DNA from: JABDMH01 sp965223165
Lineage (GTDB): Bacteria; Bacteroidota; Bacteroidia; Chitinophagales; Saprospiraceae
Length of the DNA: 64,000 bases
Assembly: GCA_965223165.1 (NCBI GenBank)
Contig: CBDCVQ010000014.1
Span: 62,001-126,000 of the forward strand
Direction of reading: 5' to 3'
Below, in pieces: positions 33,808-43,743 of this stretch. A program made the position numbers and the translations under genes. Numbering within the stretch: position 1 is the first letter of the stretch; each line of letters starts with the position of its first letter. Under the pieces are notes generated by a model. It did not search any database. It worked only from the letters and a program-made list of their open reading frames with translations, and was not told the DNA's origin.

Positions 33808-36543
33808 ATGCGGATATTACCTCTTCTACTGTCAGCAGTTGCGCTGACAATTCTACCATCTAGCACGCAGGCGCAGGACGCCTCCATCAAAAGGATTGCC
33901 TCGGTAGAGGGTATCACCGAGTACCAGTTTGACAACGGACTCAAGGTGTTGCTCTTTCCCGACCCATCCAAACAAACGATTACGGTCAACATCACCTATC
34001 TGGTCGGGTCTCGCCACGAGGGTTATGGAGAGACCGGTATGGCACACTTGCTTGAGCACCTGGTGTTCAAGGGTACACCCGACCATGAAGACATCCCCAA
34101 AGAGCTTTCGGATCACGGAGCCCGGCCAAACGGCACCACCTGGTTTGACCGGACCAACTACTTTGAGACATTTGCCGCCACCGAAGAGAATCTTCGTTGG
34201 GCACTAGACCTGGAGTCCGATCGTATGATCAACTCCTACATCGCCAAAGATGATCTGGACAGCGAGATGACCGTCGTGCGCAACGAGTACGAGGCTGGCG
34301 AAAACTTTCCCCAGTCGGTACTGATGAAGCGTGTGATGTCGGCGGCTTACTCCTGGCACAACTACGGAAAAACAACGATTGGCGCCCGTTCTGACATCGA
34401 AAATGTGCCTATCGAGCGACTCCAAGCTTTCTACCGCAAGTATTATCAGCCGGATAATGCGGTACTGCTGGTGGCTGGTAAAATTGACGAGGAAGAAACG
34501 CTGAAGCTGGTCCATGAATATTTTGGAGACATACCGAGACCGACGCGAGAACTCATCCCCACTTATACCGCCGAACCCACCCAGGATGGCGAACGACTGG
34601 TCACGCTGAAGCGCACCGGCGATGTGCAAGTAGTCTCTTGTCTGTATCACACTTGCAGCGGACTGCACAAGGATAATGCCGCGCTCCAGGTCATCACCCA
34701 ACTGATGACCACCAATCCGTCAGGCCGTCTGTATCAGAATCTGATCGAGACCCAGAAGGCCACCCAGCAATATGGCTACAGCTTTGATCTGCGCGAACCT
34801 GGCTTCATCTATTTCGGGGCCAATGTGCTGGCAGACAAGTCGCTGGAGGACGCTAAGAACACCCTGCTCAGTTCGCTAGATTCGCTGGCTATCCATCCGC
34901 CTACGGAGGAAGAAGTAGAGCGGGCCAAGGCCGAAATTCTCAATCGGATCGAGCTTGGGATGACCAATACCGAGCGGATCGGTCTCTACATGAGCGAGTA
35001 CATTGCAATGGGGGACTGGCGCATGATGTTTATAGATCGGGATCGCATCGAAGCGGTCACCACGGAGGATGTGGTCGCGGCCGCCAAAAAGTATTTCAAG
35101 CCCAGCAATCGCACCGTGGGCCTCTTCATCCCTGAGGAGGAGCCGGATCGGGTAGAAATCCCCGAGGCACCCTCGGTAGCGACCCTTGTCACAGATTATA
35201 AGGGACGCGAGCTGATGGCTCAGGGCGAAGCCTTCGATCCCTCACCCAGCAATATCGAGAGCCGCACCCTCAAGGGTAGATTGAGCAATGGTATGAAGTA
35301 TGCCTTTGTCCCCAAGCAAACCAAGGGAGATGTCGTCTACGCCAACCTGGGCTTCCGATTTGGCAATGAGGAGTCTCTCAAAGGCAAGCGTACGTTGGCC
35401 GCTATCACACCAGCCATGCTGGACAAGGGTACCGCCAAGATGACCCGACAGGAGATCAAAGATCAATTGGACCAATGGAAAGCGGAGCTCAATGTCTACG
35501 GTGGCGGAGGACGAAGCTTCCTACGCATCAAGACGACCAAAGACAAGCTGGCCAAGGTGCTCGATCTAGCCGGCGAGATCATGCGTGAGCCAGCTTTCCC
35601 CGAGAATGAGTTTAGCGCATTGGTGCAGGCACGGATCGGACAATACGAGCAGTTTAAGTCCGAACCCAATTTTATCGCCGGCATCGAGCTCGACCGCCAT
35701 CTGAATCCCTATCCGAAAGATCACATTAGCTATACGGAGACACCCGAAGAGTCCGTGGCCAATCTCAAGGACCTCACGCTAGATGGCGTCAAAGAATTCT
35801 ATGAGGAGTTTTATGGTGCTGGCGAATCTGGTACGGTGACCATCATCGGAGAATTTGATCCGGACCAGATCAAAGAGACCCTGGAGTCCAACTTCAGCAA
35901 CTGGAAAAAACCAGTGGATTATCAACGTGTGCCCAGTAAGGTCTTTGCCGTCGAAGCCATCGACAAGAACATTCCCACTCCTGACAAGGCCAATGCTATG
36001 TTTATCGCGGGACTGGACTTCGAGATGAACCAGGACGATGCCGAATACCCCGCTCTCTACGTGGCCAACTACTTGCTGGGCGGTGGATTTCTCAATTCGA
36101 GATTGGCGGTCCGGATTCGGCAGGAGGAGGGACTCAGCTATTACGTGGGATCCAATATTTCGGTGGACGCCTTTGAAGATGCTGCGGCGTTTCGGGCTCG
36201 CGCCATCTACAATCCGGAGAACCGCGAAGCCCTGGAGGCCGCCTTCTTTGACGTCATCCAGAAGGTAATCGATGAGGGCTTTACCCAGGAGGAGCTGGAC
36301 GCGGCGAAGAAGGGCATCAAGCAGAGCAATCAGGTGTCCCGGGCACAGGACGAGAGTCTGCTCACACTGATCAACAACAACCAAGTCTTTGATCGAGACA
36401 TGCTGTGGTATGAGAAGTATGATCAAGCCTTGCAAGATCTCAGCCTGGAGGACATCAACGGAGTATTCCGAAAGTATATCAAGCCGGAAAAAATGTCCCT
36501 GGTCAAGGCCGGAGACTTCAAGGCCAAGGAGATCAAGCCCTAA
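33808..36543 (+). CDS. M16 family zinc peptidase (insulinase/pitrilysin-like), secreted
   Basis: The 911-residue protein has a signal peptide (about 1-22, STQAQ). The first half carries the inverted zinc motif HxxEH as HLLEH (His80, Glu83, His84) and the third ligand Glu160 in VVRNEYE, at the normal distance. The second half (about 480-911) is a catalytically empty M16 repeat with the R/Y pocket near LAVRIRQEEGLSYYVGS. Such two-lobed enzymes form a clam shell that degrades peptides, here in the periplasm. It is a single gene with a strong terminator behind it. Confidence 0.93.
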   Translation: MRILPLLLSAVALTILPSSTQAQDASIKRIASVEGITEYQFDNGLKVLLFPDPSKQTITVNITYLVGSRHEGYGETGMAHLLEHLVFKGTPDHEDIPKELSDHGARPNGTTWFDRTNYFETFAATEENLRWALDLESDRMINSYIAKDDLDSEMTVVRNEYEAGENFPQSVLMKRVMSAAYSWHNYGKTTIGARSDIENVPIERLQAFYRKYYQPDNAVLLVAGKIDEEETLKLVHEYFGDIPRPTRELIPTYTAEPTQDGERLVTLKRTGDVQVVSCLYHTCSGLHKDNAALQVITQLMTTNPSGRLYQNLIETQKATQQYGYSFDLREPGFIYFGANVLADKSLEDAKNTLLSSLDSLAIHPPTEEEVERAKAEILNRIELGMTNTERIGLYMSEYIAMGDWRMMFIDRDRIEAVTTEDVVAAAKKYFKPSNRTVGLFIPEEEPDRVEIPEAPSVATLVTDYKGRELMAQGEAFDPSPSNIESRTLKGRLSNGMKYAFVPKQTKGDVVYANLGFRFGNEESLKGKRTLAAITPAMLDKGTAKMTRQEIKDQLDQWKAELNVYGGGGRSFLRIKTTKDKLAKVLDLAGEIMREPAFPENEFSALVQARIGQYEQFKSEPNFIAGIELDRHLNPYPKDHISYTETPEESVANLKDLTLDGVKEFYEEFYGAGESGTVTIIGEFDPDQIKETLESNFSNWKKPVDYQRVPSKVFAVEAIDKNIPTPDKANAMFIAGLDFEMNQDDAEYPALYVANYLLGGGFLNSRLAVRIRQEEGLSYYVGSNISVDAFEDAAAFRARAIYNPENREALEAAFFDVIQKVIDEGFTQEELDAAKKGIKQSNQVSRAQDESLLTLINNNQVFDRDMLWYEKYDQALQDLSLEDINGVFRKYIKPEKMSLVKAGDFKAKEIKP

Positions 36544-36564
36544 GAATCATACACGAAATCTTAC

Positions 36565-36600
36565 TGTTGAATCTAATGTGAAACTCCACCGGATCGAGGG
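36565..36600 (+). repeat. Single arm of the TAATGNGAAACTC repeat
   Basis: GTTGAATCTAATGTGAAACT and the next bases (36566-36600) resemble the right arm of the inverted repeat at 26930-26965 (ATCTAATGCGAAACTCTACTAG followed by GTCGG-like sequence, given here in part). It lies directly behind the M16 stop codon. Confidence 0.3.
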
Positions 36601-36617
36601 TACATAGAGGAATTAGC

Positions 36618-36652
36618 AAGGGGGAAATGATGTAGTATCATTTCCCCTTTGT
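36618..36652 (+). terminator. Intrinsic terminator of the M16 peptidase gene
   Basis: AAGGGGGAAATGAT (36618-36631), a 5-nt loop, then ATCATTTCCCCTT (36637-36649) and a T-rich tail. The stem is 13 bp with one bulged G. It lies 75 bp after the stop and can also fold on the other strand. Confidence 0.8.
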
Positions 36653-36729
36653 TGTGGACCAATGGGGATTGGACCTGACTACCATCACTTTCCGGCACAA
36701 CTTGAAGCTCTTGAACGAAGGGTCGAATA

Positions 36730-37197
36730 CTACTCTCTCTTCAGTATCCTTCTTGTCGCCAATATCTTGCCTGATCTCGTCAGCCTGGCAATGTAGGTGC
36801 CGGGCTCCAGTACACTCACATCATGCGACACGTCGGAAGTCCGGGACTGAAACTTCAGCAGTGGTTGGCCCAACAGGCTAAAGAGTTGTACCTCCACGGC
36901 GGGTCCGGCATCGTCAGGTAGGCCGGATATCTCCAATTGATCCCGTACCGGATTCTGAAAGTGGATGTCCGTCACGTCCAATCGCACCGTAGGTGCAGGT
37001 GAGTGTGCCGTACTGTCGTGAAAGGGTAGAAAACTGCTTGTCGCGAAATAACCCCAACAATCCAGGCTAAAGTCGGTACCGCCCTCAAAGGAATGATGGG
37101 CCATGGTACGCTGGGCGAGTCCGGAAACGAAGATCAATATAGTCAAGCAAGAAGCCAAGGCCGCTGCTAACGAGGGACGATGTTTAGCAAAAAACAT
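36730..37197 (-). CDS. Small secreted protein with T9SS C-terminal sorting domain
   Basis: The 155-residue protein has an N-terminal signal peptide (about 8-30, ending near RTMA). A short unremarkable linker is followed by a C-terminal type A sorting domain (about 75-155). This domain starts FQNPVRDQLEISGL, continues VEVQLFSLLGQPLLK and ends PGTYIARLTRSGKILATRRILK, exactly the Por-secretion layout (TIGR04183-like). The cargo part is almost absent, so the protein is nearly only a sorting tag. It may be a remnant of a larger T9SS substrate. The gene-free stretch 37198-37515 holds nothing I can name. Confidence 0.75.
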   Translation of the reverse strand: MFFAKHRPSLAAALASCLTILIFVSGLAQRTMAHHSFEGGTDFSLDCWGYFATSSFLPFHDSTAHSPAPTVRLDVTDIHFQNPVRDQLEISGLPDDAGPAVEVQLFSLLGQPLLKFQSRTSDVSHDVSVLEPGTYIARLTRSGKILATRRILKRE

Positions 37198-37515
37198 GTG
37201 GGGGATTTGAGAGTCAAATAAAGTGTGGCCTTAGGCTTCCTGCGACTACTGATCGCTCGGCGGAGAGTCTCGAAAGGACGCGGCGTCTACTAGAGGTAAG
37301 GAGTGGTAGGCATGGAGTGTTGGCAAAATAGCCCGATCCTTGAGACAGGACCGTAAAGTTGGCAGACAAGTCGGGAATTCCTTGTAGTAATTTAGCCTGT
37401 GGTGTTGTCGTATTATTAGAAATCCCCGCTGAGATGCATGCAGCGTCCGCTGGCGAATCGGATGCTGGCACGCGCAGCCGTCGGGCGCCCCACAAGGACT
37501 GACTTTGACTACAAT

Positions 37516-38985
37516 CTAACCCACGGACATAAGGGAAGTTGCCTTACCCTCCAGCAAAGACTTTCCTTGTAGAAATACGTCCACTGCCCGAGCGGCCTCC
37601 CTGCCTTCTGATATGGCCCATACGACCAAGCTCTGACCACGGCGCATATCCCCTGCCGCGAAGACGTTTGCCACGCTCGTCTGATAGTCATGGGTCTTCA
37701 CATTACCTCGCTCATCCAGATCGACGCCAAGCTCATCGAGCATACCCTTATGCTGTGGATGCAGGTAGCCGATGGCAAGCAGTGCCAGGTCACAGGGTAT
37801 TTCGCGCTCGCTGCCCTCTACCTCCTCAAACTTAAACCTACCCGATTCAGGGTCTTTCGTCCATCTGATATCGACCAGTTTGAGCCCCTTCACATTTCCG
37901 TCCGGATCACCGATAAATTCCTTCGTGAGTTGCGCCCAGTGTCGGTCGGCCCCCTCCTCATGCGAAGAAGAGGTACGTAGCATCATGGGCCACAAGGGCC
38001 AGGGAGTCTCGGGCGCGCGCGCGTCCGGGGGCTTAGAGAGTAGCTCGATCTGGGTGATCGACCTGGCCTTGTGTCGATTAGACGTGCCGACGCAGTCCGA
38101 GCCGGTATCCCCTCCTCCAATCACGACGACGTGTTTGTCCGTAGCCATCAGCTCGACATCCTTTGGTATCGTATCTCCCGCCACGCGCTTGTTATTCTGC
38201 TCGAGAAATTCCATGGCAAAGTGCACCCCATGCAGCTCGCGCCCGGGAATGTTGAGATCTCTGGGTACGGTCGACCCGCCACAGAGCACCAAGGCATCAA
38301 ACTTCTCGGTGAGGTCCTTGACCTTTACATTGCCACCGACATTGGCATTCGTCTGAAAGCGGATGCCCTCCGCCTCCAATACCGATAGTCGTCGATCGAC
38401 CACGTGCTTCTCCAATTTAAAATCGGGAATACCGTAGCGCAACAGGCCACCGATCCGGTCATTGCGCTCAAATACCGTGACCGTATGACCCGCCTTGTTC
38501 AACTGAGCGGCTGCGGCCAGGCCCGAGGGACCTGACCCAATGACCGCCACCTGCTTGCCCGTACGGACAGAGGGAGGATTGGGTCGAATCAGACCGCGCT
38601 CAAATGCGATTTCTGCGATGGTCTTCTCAATGTGCTCTATGGCCACCGGGGGCTGGTTGATGCCCAGTACGCAAGCGGCCTCGCAGGGCGCCGGGCAGAT
38701 TCTCCCGGTAAACTCCGGAAAGTTATTTGTGGAGCTGAGTATTTCATAGGCCTGCACCCAGTCCTCCTTGTATACCGCATCATTAAAATCCGGAATAATG
38801 TTGCCCAGCGGACAGCCATTGTGACAAAACGGAATACCGCAGTCCATGCACCGGGACGCTTGCTCCACCGTTTTTTCCTCCGGAAAGTCTAGATATATCT
38901 CGTCATAGTCCGCAATGCGCTCCTTCGGCGACCGGGTCGATGGAAGCTCTCGGGTAACCTTCAAGAATCCTTTTGGATCTCCCAT
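37516..38985 (-). CDS. gltD: Glutamate synthase, small subunit
   Basis: The 489-residue protein has the N-terminal iron-sulfur region (SRCMDCGIPFCHNGCPLGN), an FAD site (VIGSGPSGLAAAAQLNKAG) and an NADPH site (VVIGGGDTGSDCVGTSNRHKA). It passes electrons from NADPH to the large subunit for the GOGAT reaction. It follows gltB by 17 bp, so the two are one operon. Confidence 0.95.
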   Translation of the reverse strand: MGDPKGFLKVTRELPSTRSPKERIADYDEIYLDFPEEKTVEQASRCMDCGIPFCHNGCPLGNIIPDFNDAVYKEDWVQAYEILSSTNNFPEFTGRICPAPCEAACVLGINQPPVAIEHIEKTIAEIAFERGLIRPNPPSVRTGKQVAVIGSGPSGLAAAAQLNKAGHTVTVFERNDRIGGLLRYGIPDFKLEKHVVDRRLSVLEAEGIRFQTNANVGGNVKVKDLTEKFDALVLCGGSTVPRDLNIPGRELHGVHFAMEFLEQNNKRVAGDTIPKDVELMATDKHVVVIGGGDTGSDCVGTSNRHKARSITQIELLSKPPDARAPETPWPLWPMMLRTSSSHEEGADRHWAQLTKEFIGDPDGNVKGLKLVDIRWTKDPESGRFKFEEVEGSEREIPCDLALLAIGYLHPQHKGMLDELGVDLDERGNVKTHDYQTSVANVFAAGDMRRGQSLVVWAISEGREAARAVDVFLQGKSLLEGKATSLMSVG

Positions 38986-39002
38986 GATAATCGTTGAAAT
39001 TT

Positions 39003-42000
39003 TTAGCCGGCGGCGGCCTGCGCGATGTTTTGCTGCTGCATTTTTAGCAGCACGGCCTTGTAGTCCTTAGGCATCACCTTTACAAAATGTTGTTTCTCCT
39101 TCTCCCAATTTGTCAATAGGCCCAACGCCACTTGACTGCTGGTAAAACTAAAGTGATTTCGAATCAGGCCTCGCACCTTCTCGATATCATCGTCCGTGAG
39201 TGCTTCCAGTTCGACCATCTCCATGTTGCAGCTATCGCCAAAGGTGGTACCCGGGTCATAGATGTAGGCAATGCCTCCGCTCATACCCGCCGCAAAGTTC
39301 TTGCCCCACGATCCTAAGTTGACGACCGTGCCACCGGTCATGTACTCGCAGCCGTGATCACCAACGCCCTCGACCACAGCATGCACCCCAGAATTTCGCA
39401 CAGCAAATCGTTCGCCAGCCATGCCGTGGATATACGCCTCCCCGCTCGTGGCTCCATATAGTGCCACATTGCCAATGATGATATTTTCTTCCGGAGCGTA
39501 CTTCGCGTCGCGATCTGGCGTGACAATCAGCCGGCCACCGGACAGTCCCTTGCCAAAGTAGTCGTTGGACTCCCCTTCCAAGGTGAATTGGATACCCGGT
39601 GCACCAAAGGCACCAAAGCTCTGGCCGGCGGATCCTCTAAATCGGAAGTCAAAGGTGCCATCCGGCAGCCCTTCGCCCCGATATCGCTTGGAGATTTCAT
39701 TAGAGAGCATAGCACCCACGGCCCTATCCGTATTCTTGATGGCGAAGACGCCCGAGATCGATTTGCCTTCGCTGAGGGCATGTTGGGAGTGCTCGATCAA
39801 CTTGCGATCCAGGACATTTTCTATGCCATGGTCCTGCTCAATCCGCTTGTATTGGCCGACGGACTCACTGACCGGCTCTTTATACAGGATGGGGCTGAGA
39901 TCCAGGAATCGATACTTCCAGTGATCGATATTTTGCTTCATCTTGAGCATCTCCACCTTGCCGACCATCTCGGTGACCTTTCTGAAGCCTAACTGTGCCA
40001 TGATCTCTCGCAATTCCTGAGCCAGGAAGGTGAAGAAATTGATCACATGCTTGGGATCACCGGCAAACCGCTTGCGCAGCTCCGGATCTTGGGTCGCAAT
40101 GCCCACAGGACAGGTGTTCATATGACACTTGCGCATCATGATGCAGCCCTCGACTACGAGCGCCGCCGTCGCAATCCCCCATTCCTCGGCGCCCAACAAA
40201 GTGGCTATCGCCAGGTCTCGGCCCGTGCGGATCTGCCCATCCGTCTGTAGGACGACCCGGTCCCGCAACTGGTTTTTGACCAGGGTCTGATGCGACTCAG
40301 CCAATCCCAGCTCCCAGGGCAATCCCGCATGGCGAATCGATGTCAGCGGAGATGCACCGGTGCCTCCATCGTGCCCCGAGATCAAGATCGCATCCGCATG
40401 CGCCTTGGCTACGCCGGAGGCGATGATGCCGACACCGGCCTTGGACACCAGTTTCACATTGACCCGCGCATCGCGGTTGGCATTCTTCAAATCAAAAATA
40501 AGCTGGGCCAGGTCCTCGATGGAATAAATATCGTGATGCGGCGGCGGCGAGATCAATCCCACCCCGGGGGTCGAATGCCGCACCCGTGCGATCCAGTCAT
40601 TGACCTTGTGCCCGGGTAGCTGTCCGCCCTCGCCGGGCTTGGCGCCCTGTGCCATCTTTATCTGCAGTTCATCTGCATTGGAGAGGTAGTAGCTGGTCAC
40701 ACCAAAGCGCCCGGAGGCCACTTGCTTGGTCGCGGATCGCTCCAGGTCACCGTTTTCCTTGGGAAAAAACCGCATTTCATCCTCTCCGCCCTCACCACTG
40801 TTGCTGCGACCGCCAATGCGGTTCATAGCTATAGCCAAGGTCGTATGGGCTTCATGGCTGATAGAGCCAAATGACATAGCCCCCGTGGCAAATCGCTTGA
40901 GAATGGACTCGATGGGCTCCACCTCGTCCAATGGTATGCTTTGTCCCTTTCTAAAGTCCAGCAGTCCTCGCAGGGTCAGTGCTTTTTCTGTCTGGTGATT
41001 GATCAGGGCGGAATATTTCTTAAAGATCCCATACTCCCCTTTTCGCGTTGAATGTTGCAAGAGATGGATGGTCTGCGGGTTGAACAGGTGGATCTCCCCC
41101 CGTTGTTTCCACTGATAGATACCGCCTGCATCCAGGTCATGCTGAAGCGAAACATTGGTGGGATAAGCGATCGTCTGCCGCTGCAAGATCTCGCGGGCCA
41201 AATCGTCAAAACCCAGACCTTCGATCCGGGAGATGGAGCCCTTAAAGCACTTTTCGACCACATCCCGCCGGAGGCCCAGTATCTCGAAGATCTGTGCCCC
41301 ATGGTAGGACCGCAACGTGGATATACCAATCTTCGACATGATCTTTAGCAGACCCTTGCCCGCCGCCTTGATGTACGTTTTGATCAGATCGTCCAGGTTG
41401 GGATTGCCCTCAAAGAAAGCCTTTCGCTTAAGGTCGGCGATCGTGGCAAAGGCTAGATATGGGTTGATGGCATTGGCGCCAAAGCCCAGCAGCGTGGCAA
41501 AGTGATGGGTCTCGCGGGCGTCTCCCGCCTCCACCACCAGTGAGGTGCGCAAGCGAAGCCCGACCTTAAGCAGGTGGTGATGCACCGCACCCACCGCCAT
41601 CAAGGAGGGGATCGGTGCATGCCGGCCATCGGCTCGGCGATCGCTGATCACCAGGATATTGCAGTTGTTACGCACCAGATCTTCGGCCACCGCACAGATA
41701 TGATCCAGCGCAGCTACGAGGCGTCCGGATTGACGGTCTGCCAGAAAGATGCCGTCGATCTGACCTGTTTTGTGATCCGGATGATTGATATGGTTGATCT
41801 TGGACAACTGGTCGTTGGTCAGGATCGGATTGTCGATGTGGATAAATCTGGCGTGCTGCTCCGACGGACGAAGGATATTGGCCGTGCTGCCCAGATGGGT
41901 AAACAGGGACATGACCGTGCGCTCACGGATCGGGTCGATCGGCGGATTGGTGACCTGGGCAAAGAGCTGCTTGAAGTAGTTGGCCAGGTGCTGAGACTGG

Positions 42001-43535
42001 TGCGAAAGTACGGCAAGGGGGGTATCAATACCCATGGACCCGATGGGATCCTTCTTGGAGAGGATCATCGGGCCGATGATGGTCTTCAGGTCTTCCTTGG
42101 TGTAGCCGTGCAGCTGCTGCTGGCGGATCAGCGTATGATCGTCAAATCCTACATGTGCCGGCAATTGGGGCGGTAGATCTGAGAGATGAATGCGATGGGC
42201 GTCCAGCCAATCCTGGTAGGGCGAATTCTTGCAGATGATCTCCTTCAGCTCATCGTCGCCCACCACCCGTTTTTCGTCCATGTCGGCGATCAGCATCTTG
42301 CCGGGCTGCAAGCGGCCCTTCAATCGGACCGTAGCGGGATCGATCGGCAGCGCGCCCGCCTCGGAGGCAACGACCAATGTGTTGTCCTCCGTCAAGAGGT
42401 AGCGGGAAGGTCGCAGTCCATTTCGGTCCAGGGTAGCCCCTACCAAAATGCCGTCGGTGAAGACGATCGAGGCAGGACCATCCCAGGGTTCCATCAGATT
42501 GCTGTGATATTCGTAGAAGGCCCGCTTATAATCCTGCATGCTGTCATCCCCTTCCCAGGCCTCCGGTATCATCATCATGAGTGCATGAGGCATGGATCGG
42601 CCGCTCAGCACCAGAAACTCCAGGATATTGTCAAAGGAGCCCGAGTCCGAGTGATTGATCCCGATGATTGGCTTGAGCCGCTCCTGCTCGAGCTCGGTAA
42701 AATAATCTGACTCCAGCAGCGACTCCTTGGAGGACCACCAATTCACATTGCCCTGAATGGTGTTGATCTCCCCGTTGTGCGCGATATACCGAAAGGGTTG
42801 CGCAAGCTTCCACTTGGGTACCGTATTGGTCGAAAAACGCGAGTGAATCAGGGCAATGGCAGAACGACAATCCTCGTCACTCAGGTCGGGATAGTAATCT
42901 CTGAGCTGATAAGTGGTCAGCTGGCCCTTATAGACAATGGTCTTGTAAGAAAAGGAGCAGAGATAAAAGTGGTCGGTCGTCTGGGGAAAGGTCTTGTGGA
43001 TATTGTGCGTGGCAAACTTGCGTAGCACGTGAAGTCGTCGCTCCAAGGCGCGACTGTCCAGCGCTTCTTTGGGCTTGACAAATACCTGCTCGATACGTGG
43101 CTCCACAGCCACTGCCGAAGCCCCAAGTCCTTCGTTGTCCGTGGGCACTTTGCGGTAGCCCAGTAGCTCAAACCCCTGCTCGTCTATGTAGTCGTTGAAG
43201 AGCACCCTGCACTGGGTCATCAGGTTTTTGTCCTTAGGAAAGAAAACCATACCCACCCCGTACTCGCCAAAGTCGGGCAGTTCAAAACCGGCGGCTCGGC
43301 ACTTGCGCACAAAAAACTCGTGAGGCGTCTGAATGAGAATACCGGCTCCGTCGCCCGTATTGGGCTCGCAGCCACAGGCCCCGCGATGCTCCATGTTGGC
43401 CAGCATCTTCAAGGCATCATCAATCAGTTTGTGAGTCTTATTGCCGTTGAGGTTGGCAATGAGCCCGGTACCACAAGCGTCTTTCTCCAATGAGGGAACG
43501 TACAGCCCCCTTCCCGATGCTGCATTCTTTGACAT
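39003..43535 (-). CDS. gltB: Glutamate synthase, large subunit
   Basis: The 1510-residue protein has the full GltB layout. An N-terminal glutamine amidotransferase domain begins at the nucleophile Cys21 (EKDACGTG, after a short propeptide). It is followed by a central domain, the FMN-binding synthase barrel (about 830-1200, GSISHEAHTTLAIAMNRIGG), the Fe-S cysteines in MRKCHMNTCPVGIA, and the C-terminal GXGXG beta-helix. It transfers the amide of glutamine to 2-oxoglutarate, giving two glutamates: the main ammonia-assimilation enzyme and the N donor for the his operon next to it. Confidence 0.96.
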   Translation of the reverse strand: MSKNAASGRGLYVPSLEKDACGTGLIANLNGNKTHKLIDDALKMLANMEHRGACGCEPNTGDGAGILIQTPHEFFVRKCRAAGFELPDFGEYGVGMVFFPKDKNLMTQCRVLFNDYIDEQGFELLGYRKVPTDNEGLGASAVAVEPRIEQVFVKPKEALDSRALERRLHVLRKFATHNIHKTFPQTTDHFYLCSFSYKTIVYKGQLTTYQLRDYYPDLSDEDCRSAIALIHSRFSTNTVPKWKLAQPFRYIAHNGEINTIQGNVNWWSSKESLLESDYFTELEQERLKPIIGINHSDSGSFDNILEFLVLSGRSMPHALMMMIPEAWEGDDSMQDYKRAFYEYHSNLMEPWDGPASIVFTDGILVGATLDRNGLRPSRYLLTEDNTLVVASEAGALPIDPATVRLKGRLQPGKMLIADMDEKRVVGDDELKEIICKNSPYQDWLDAHRIHLSDLPPQLPAHVGFDDHTLIRQQQLHGYTKEDLKTIIGPMILSKKDPIGSMGIDTPLAVLSHQSQHLANYFKQLFAQVTNPPIDPIRERTVMSLFTHLGSTANILRPSEQHARFIHIDNPILTNDQLSKINHINHPDHKTGQIDGIFLADRQSGRLVAALDHICAVAEDLVRNNCNILVISDRRADGRHAPIPSLMAVGAVHHHLLKVGLRLRTSLVVEAGDARETHHFATLLGFGANAINPYLAFATIADLKRKAFFEGNPNLDDLIKTYIKAAGKGLLKIMSKIGISTLRSYHGAQIFEILGLRRDVVEKCFKGSISRIEGLGFDDLAREILQRQTIAYPTNVSLQHDLDAGGIYQWKQRGEIHLFNPQTIHLLQHSTRKGEYGIFKKYSALINHQTEKALTLRGLLDFRKGQSIPLDEVEPIESILKRFATGAMSFGSISHEAHTTLAIAMNRIGGRSNSGEGGEDEMRFFPKENGDLERSATKQVASGRFGVTSYYLSNADELQIKMAQGAKPGEGGQLPGHKVNDWIARVRHSTPGVGLISPPPHHDIYSIEDLAQLIFDLKNANRDARVNVKLVSKAGVGIIASGVAKAHADAILISGHDGGTGASPLTSIRHAGLPWELGLAESHQTLVKNQLRDRVVLQTDGQIRTGRDLAIATLLGAEEWGIATAALVVEGCIMMRKCHMNTCPVGIATQDPELRKRFAGDPKHVINFFTFLAQELREIMAQLGFRKVTEMVGKVEMLKMKQNIDHWKYRFLDLSPILYKEPVSESVGQYKRIEQDHGIENVLDRKLIEHSQHALSEGKSISGVFAIKNTDRAVGAMLSNEISKRYRGEGLPDGTFDFRFRGSAGQSFGAFGAPGIQFTLEGESNDYFGKGLSGGRLIVTPDRDAKYAPEENIIIGNVALYGATSGEAYIHGMAGERFAVRNSGVHAVVEGVGDHGCEYMTGGTVVNLGSWGKNFAAGMSGGIAYIYDPGTTFGDSCNMEMVELEALTDDDIEKVRGLIRNHFSFTSSQVALGLLTNWEKEKQHFVKVMPKDYKAVLLKMQQQNIAQAAAG

Positions 43536-43558
43536 TACGAAATCTTTAAGCGAACCTC

Positions 43559-43566
43559 AAATTTAA
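43559..43566 (-). promoter_or_regulatory. Candidate -7 box (TAAATTTG) of gltBD
   Basis: Minus-strand 43566-43559 reads TAAATTTG, 24 bp before ATG 43535. It fits TAnnTTTG; the -33 element is not clear. Confidence 0.35.
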
Positions 43567-43636
43567 GAAATTTCCGATGACCGAAGGATGGAAGTATTTT
43601 GTGATTCGTATTCAGAGCGTCATAATGATACATATT

Positions 43637-43659
43637 AACAAAAATGCTATCTCAGCATT
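43637..43659 (-). terminator. Weak terminator-like hairpin behind the his operon
   Basis: On the minus strand AATGCT (43659-43654), loop GAGAT, AGCATT (43648-43643), then TTTGTT. The stem is only 6 bp, about 85 bp after the hisIE stop and upstream of gltB. It is the only candidate for the end of the his transcript. Confidence 0.35.
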
Positions 43660-43743
43660 CAGGACAATATTCCGGCAGGTGGCATTTGGCCGTACAACAT
43701 TTGCAATTGGCCCCAATGCAAAATGATATGATTGGCAACGCAA

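Noticed and set aside
35779..36435. 218-codon open frame antisense to the M16 peptidase
   Set aside because: Shadow of a clear M16 gene; no start signal or family match.
37214..37495. 93-codon minus-strand frame between the T9SS cargo and gltD
   Set aside because: No signal, motif or start context; composition looks non-coding.
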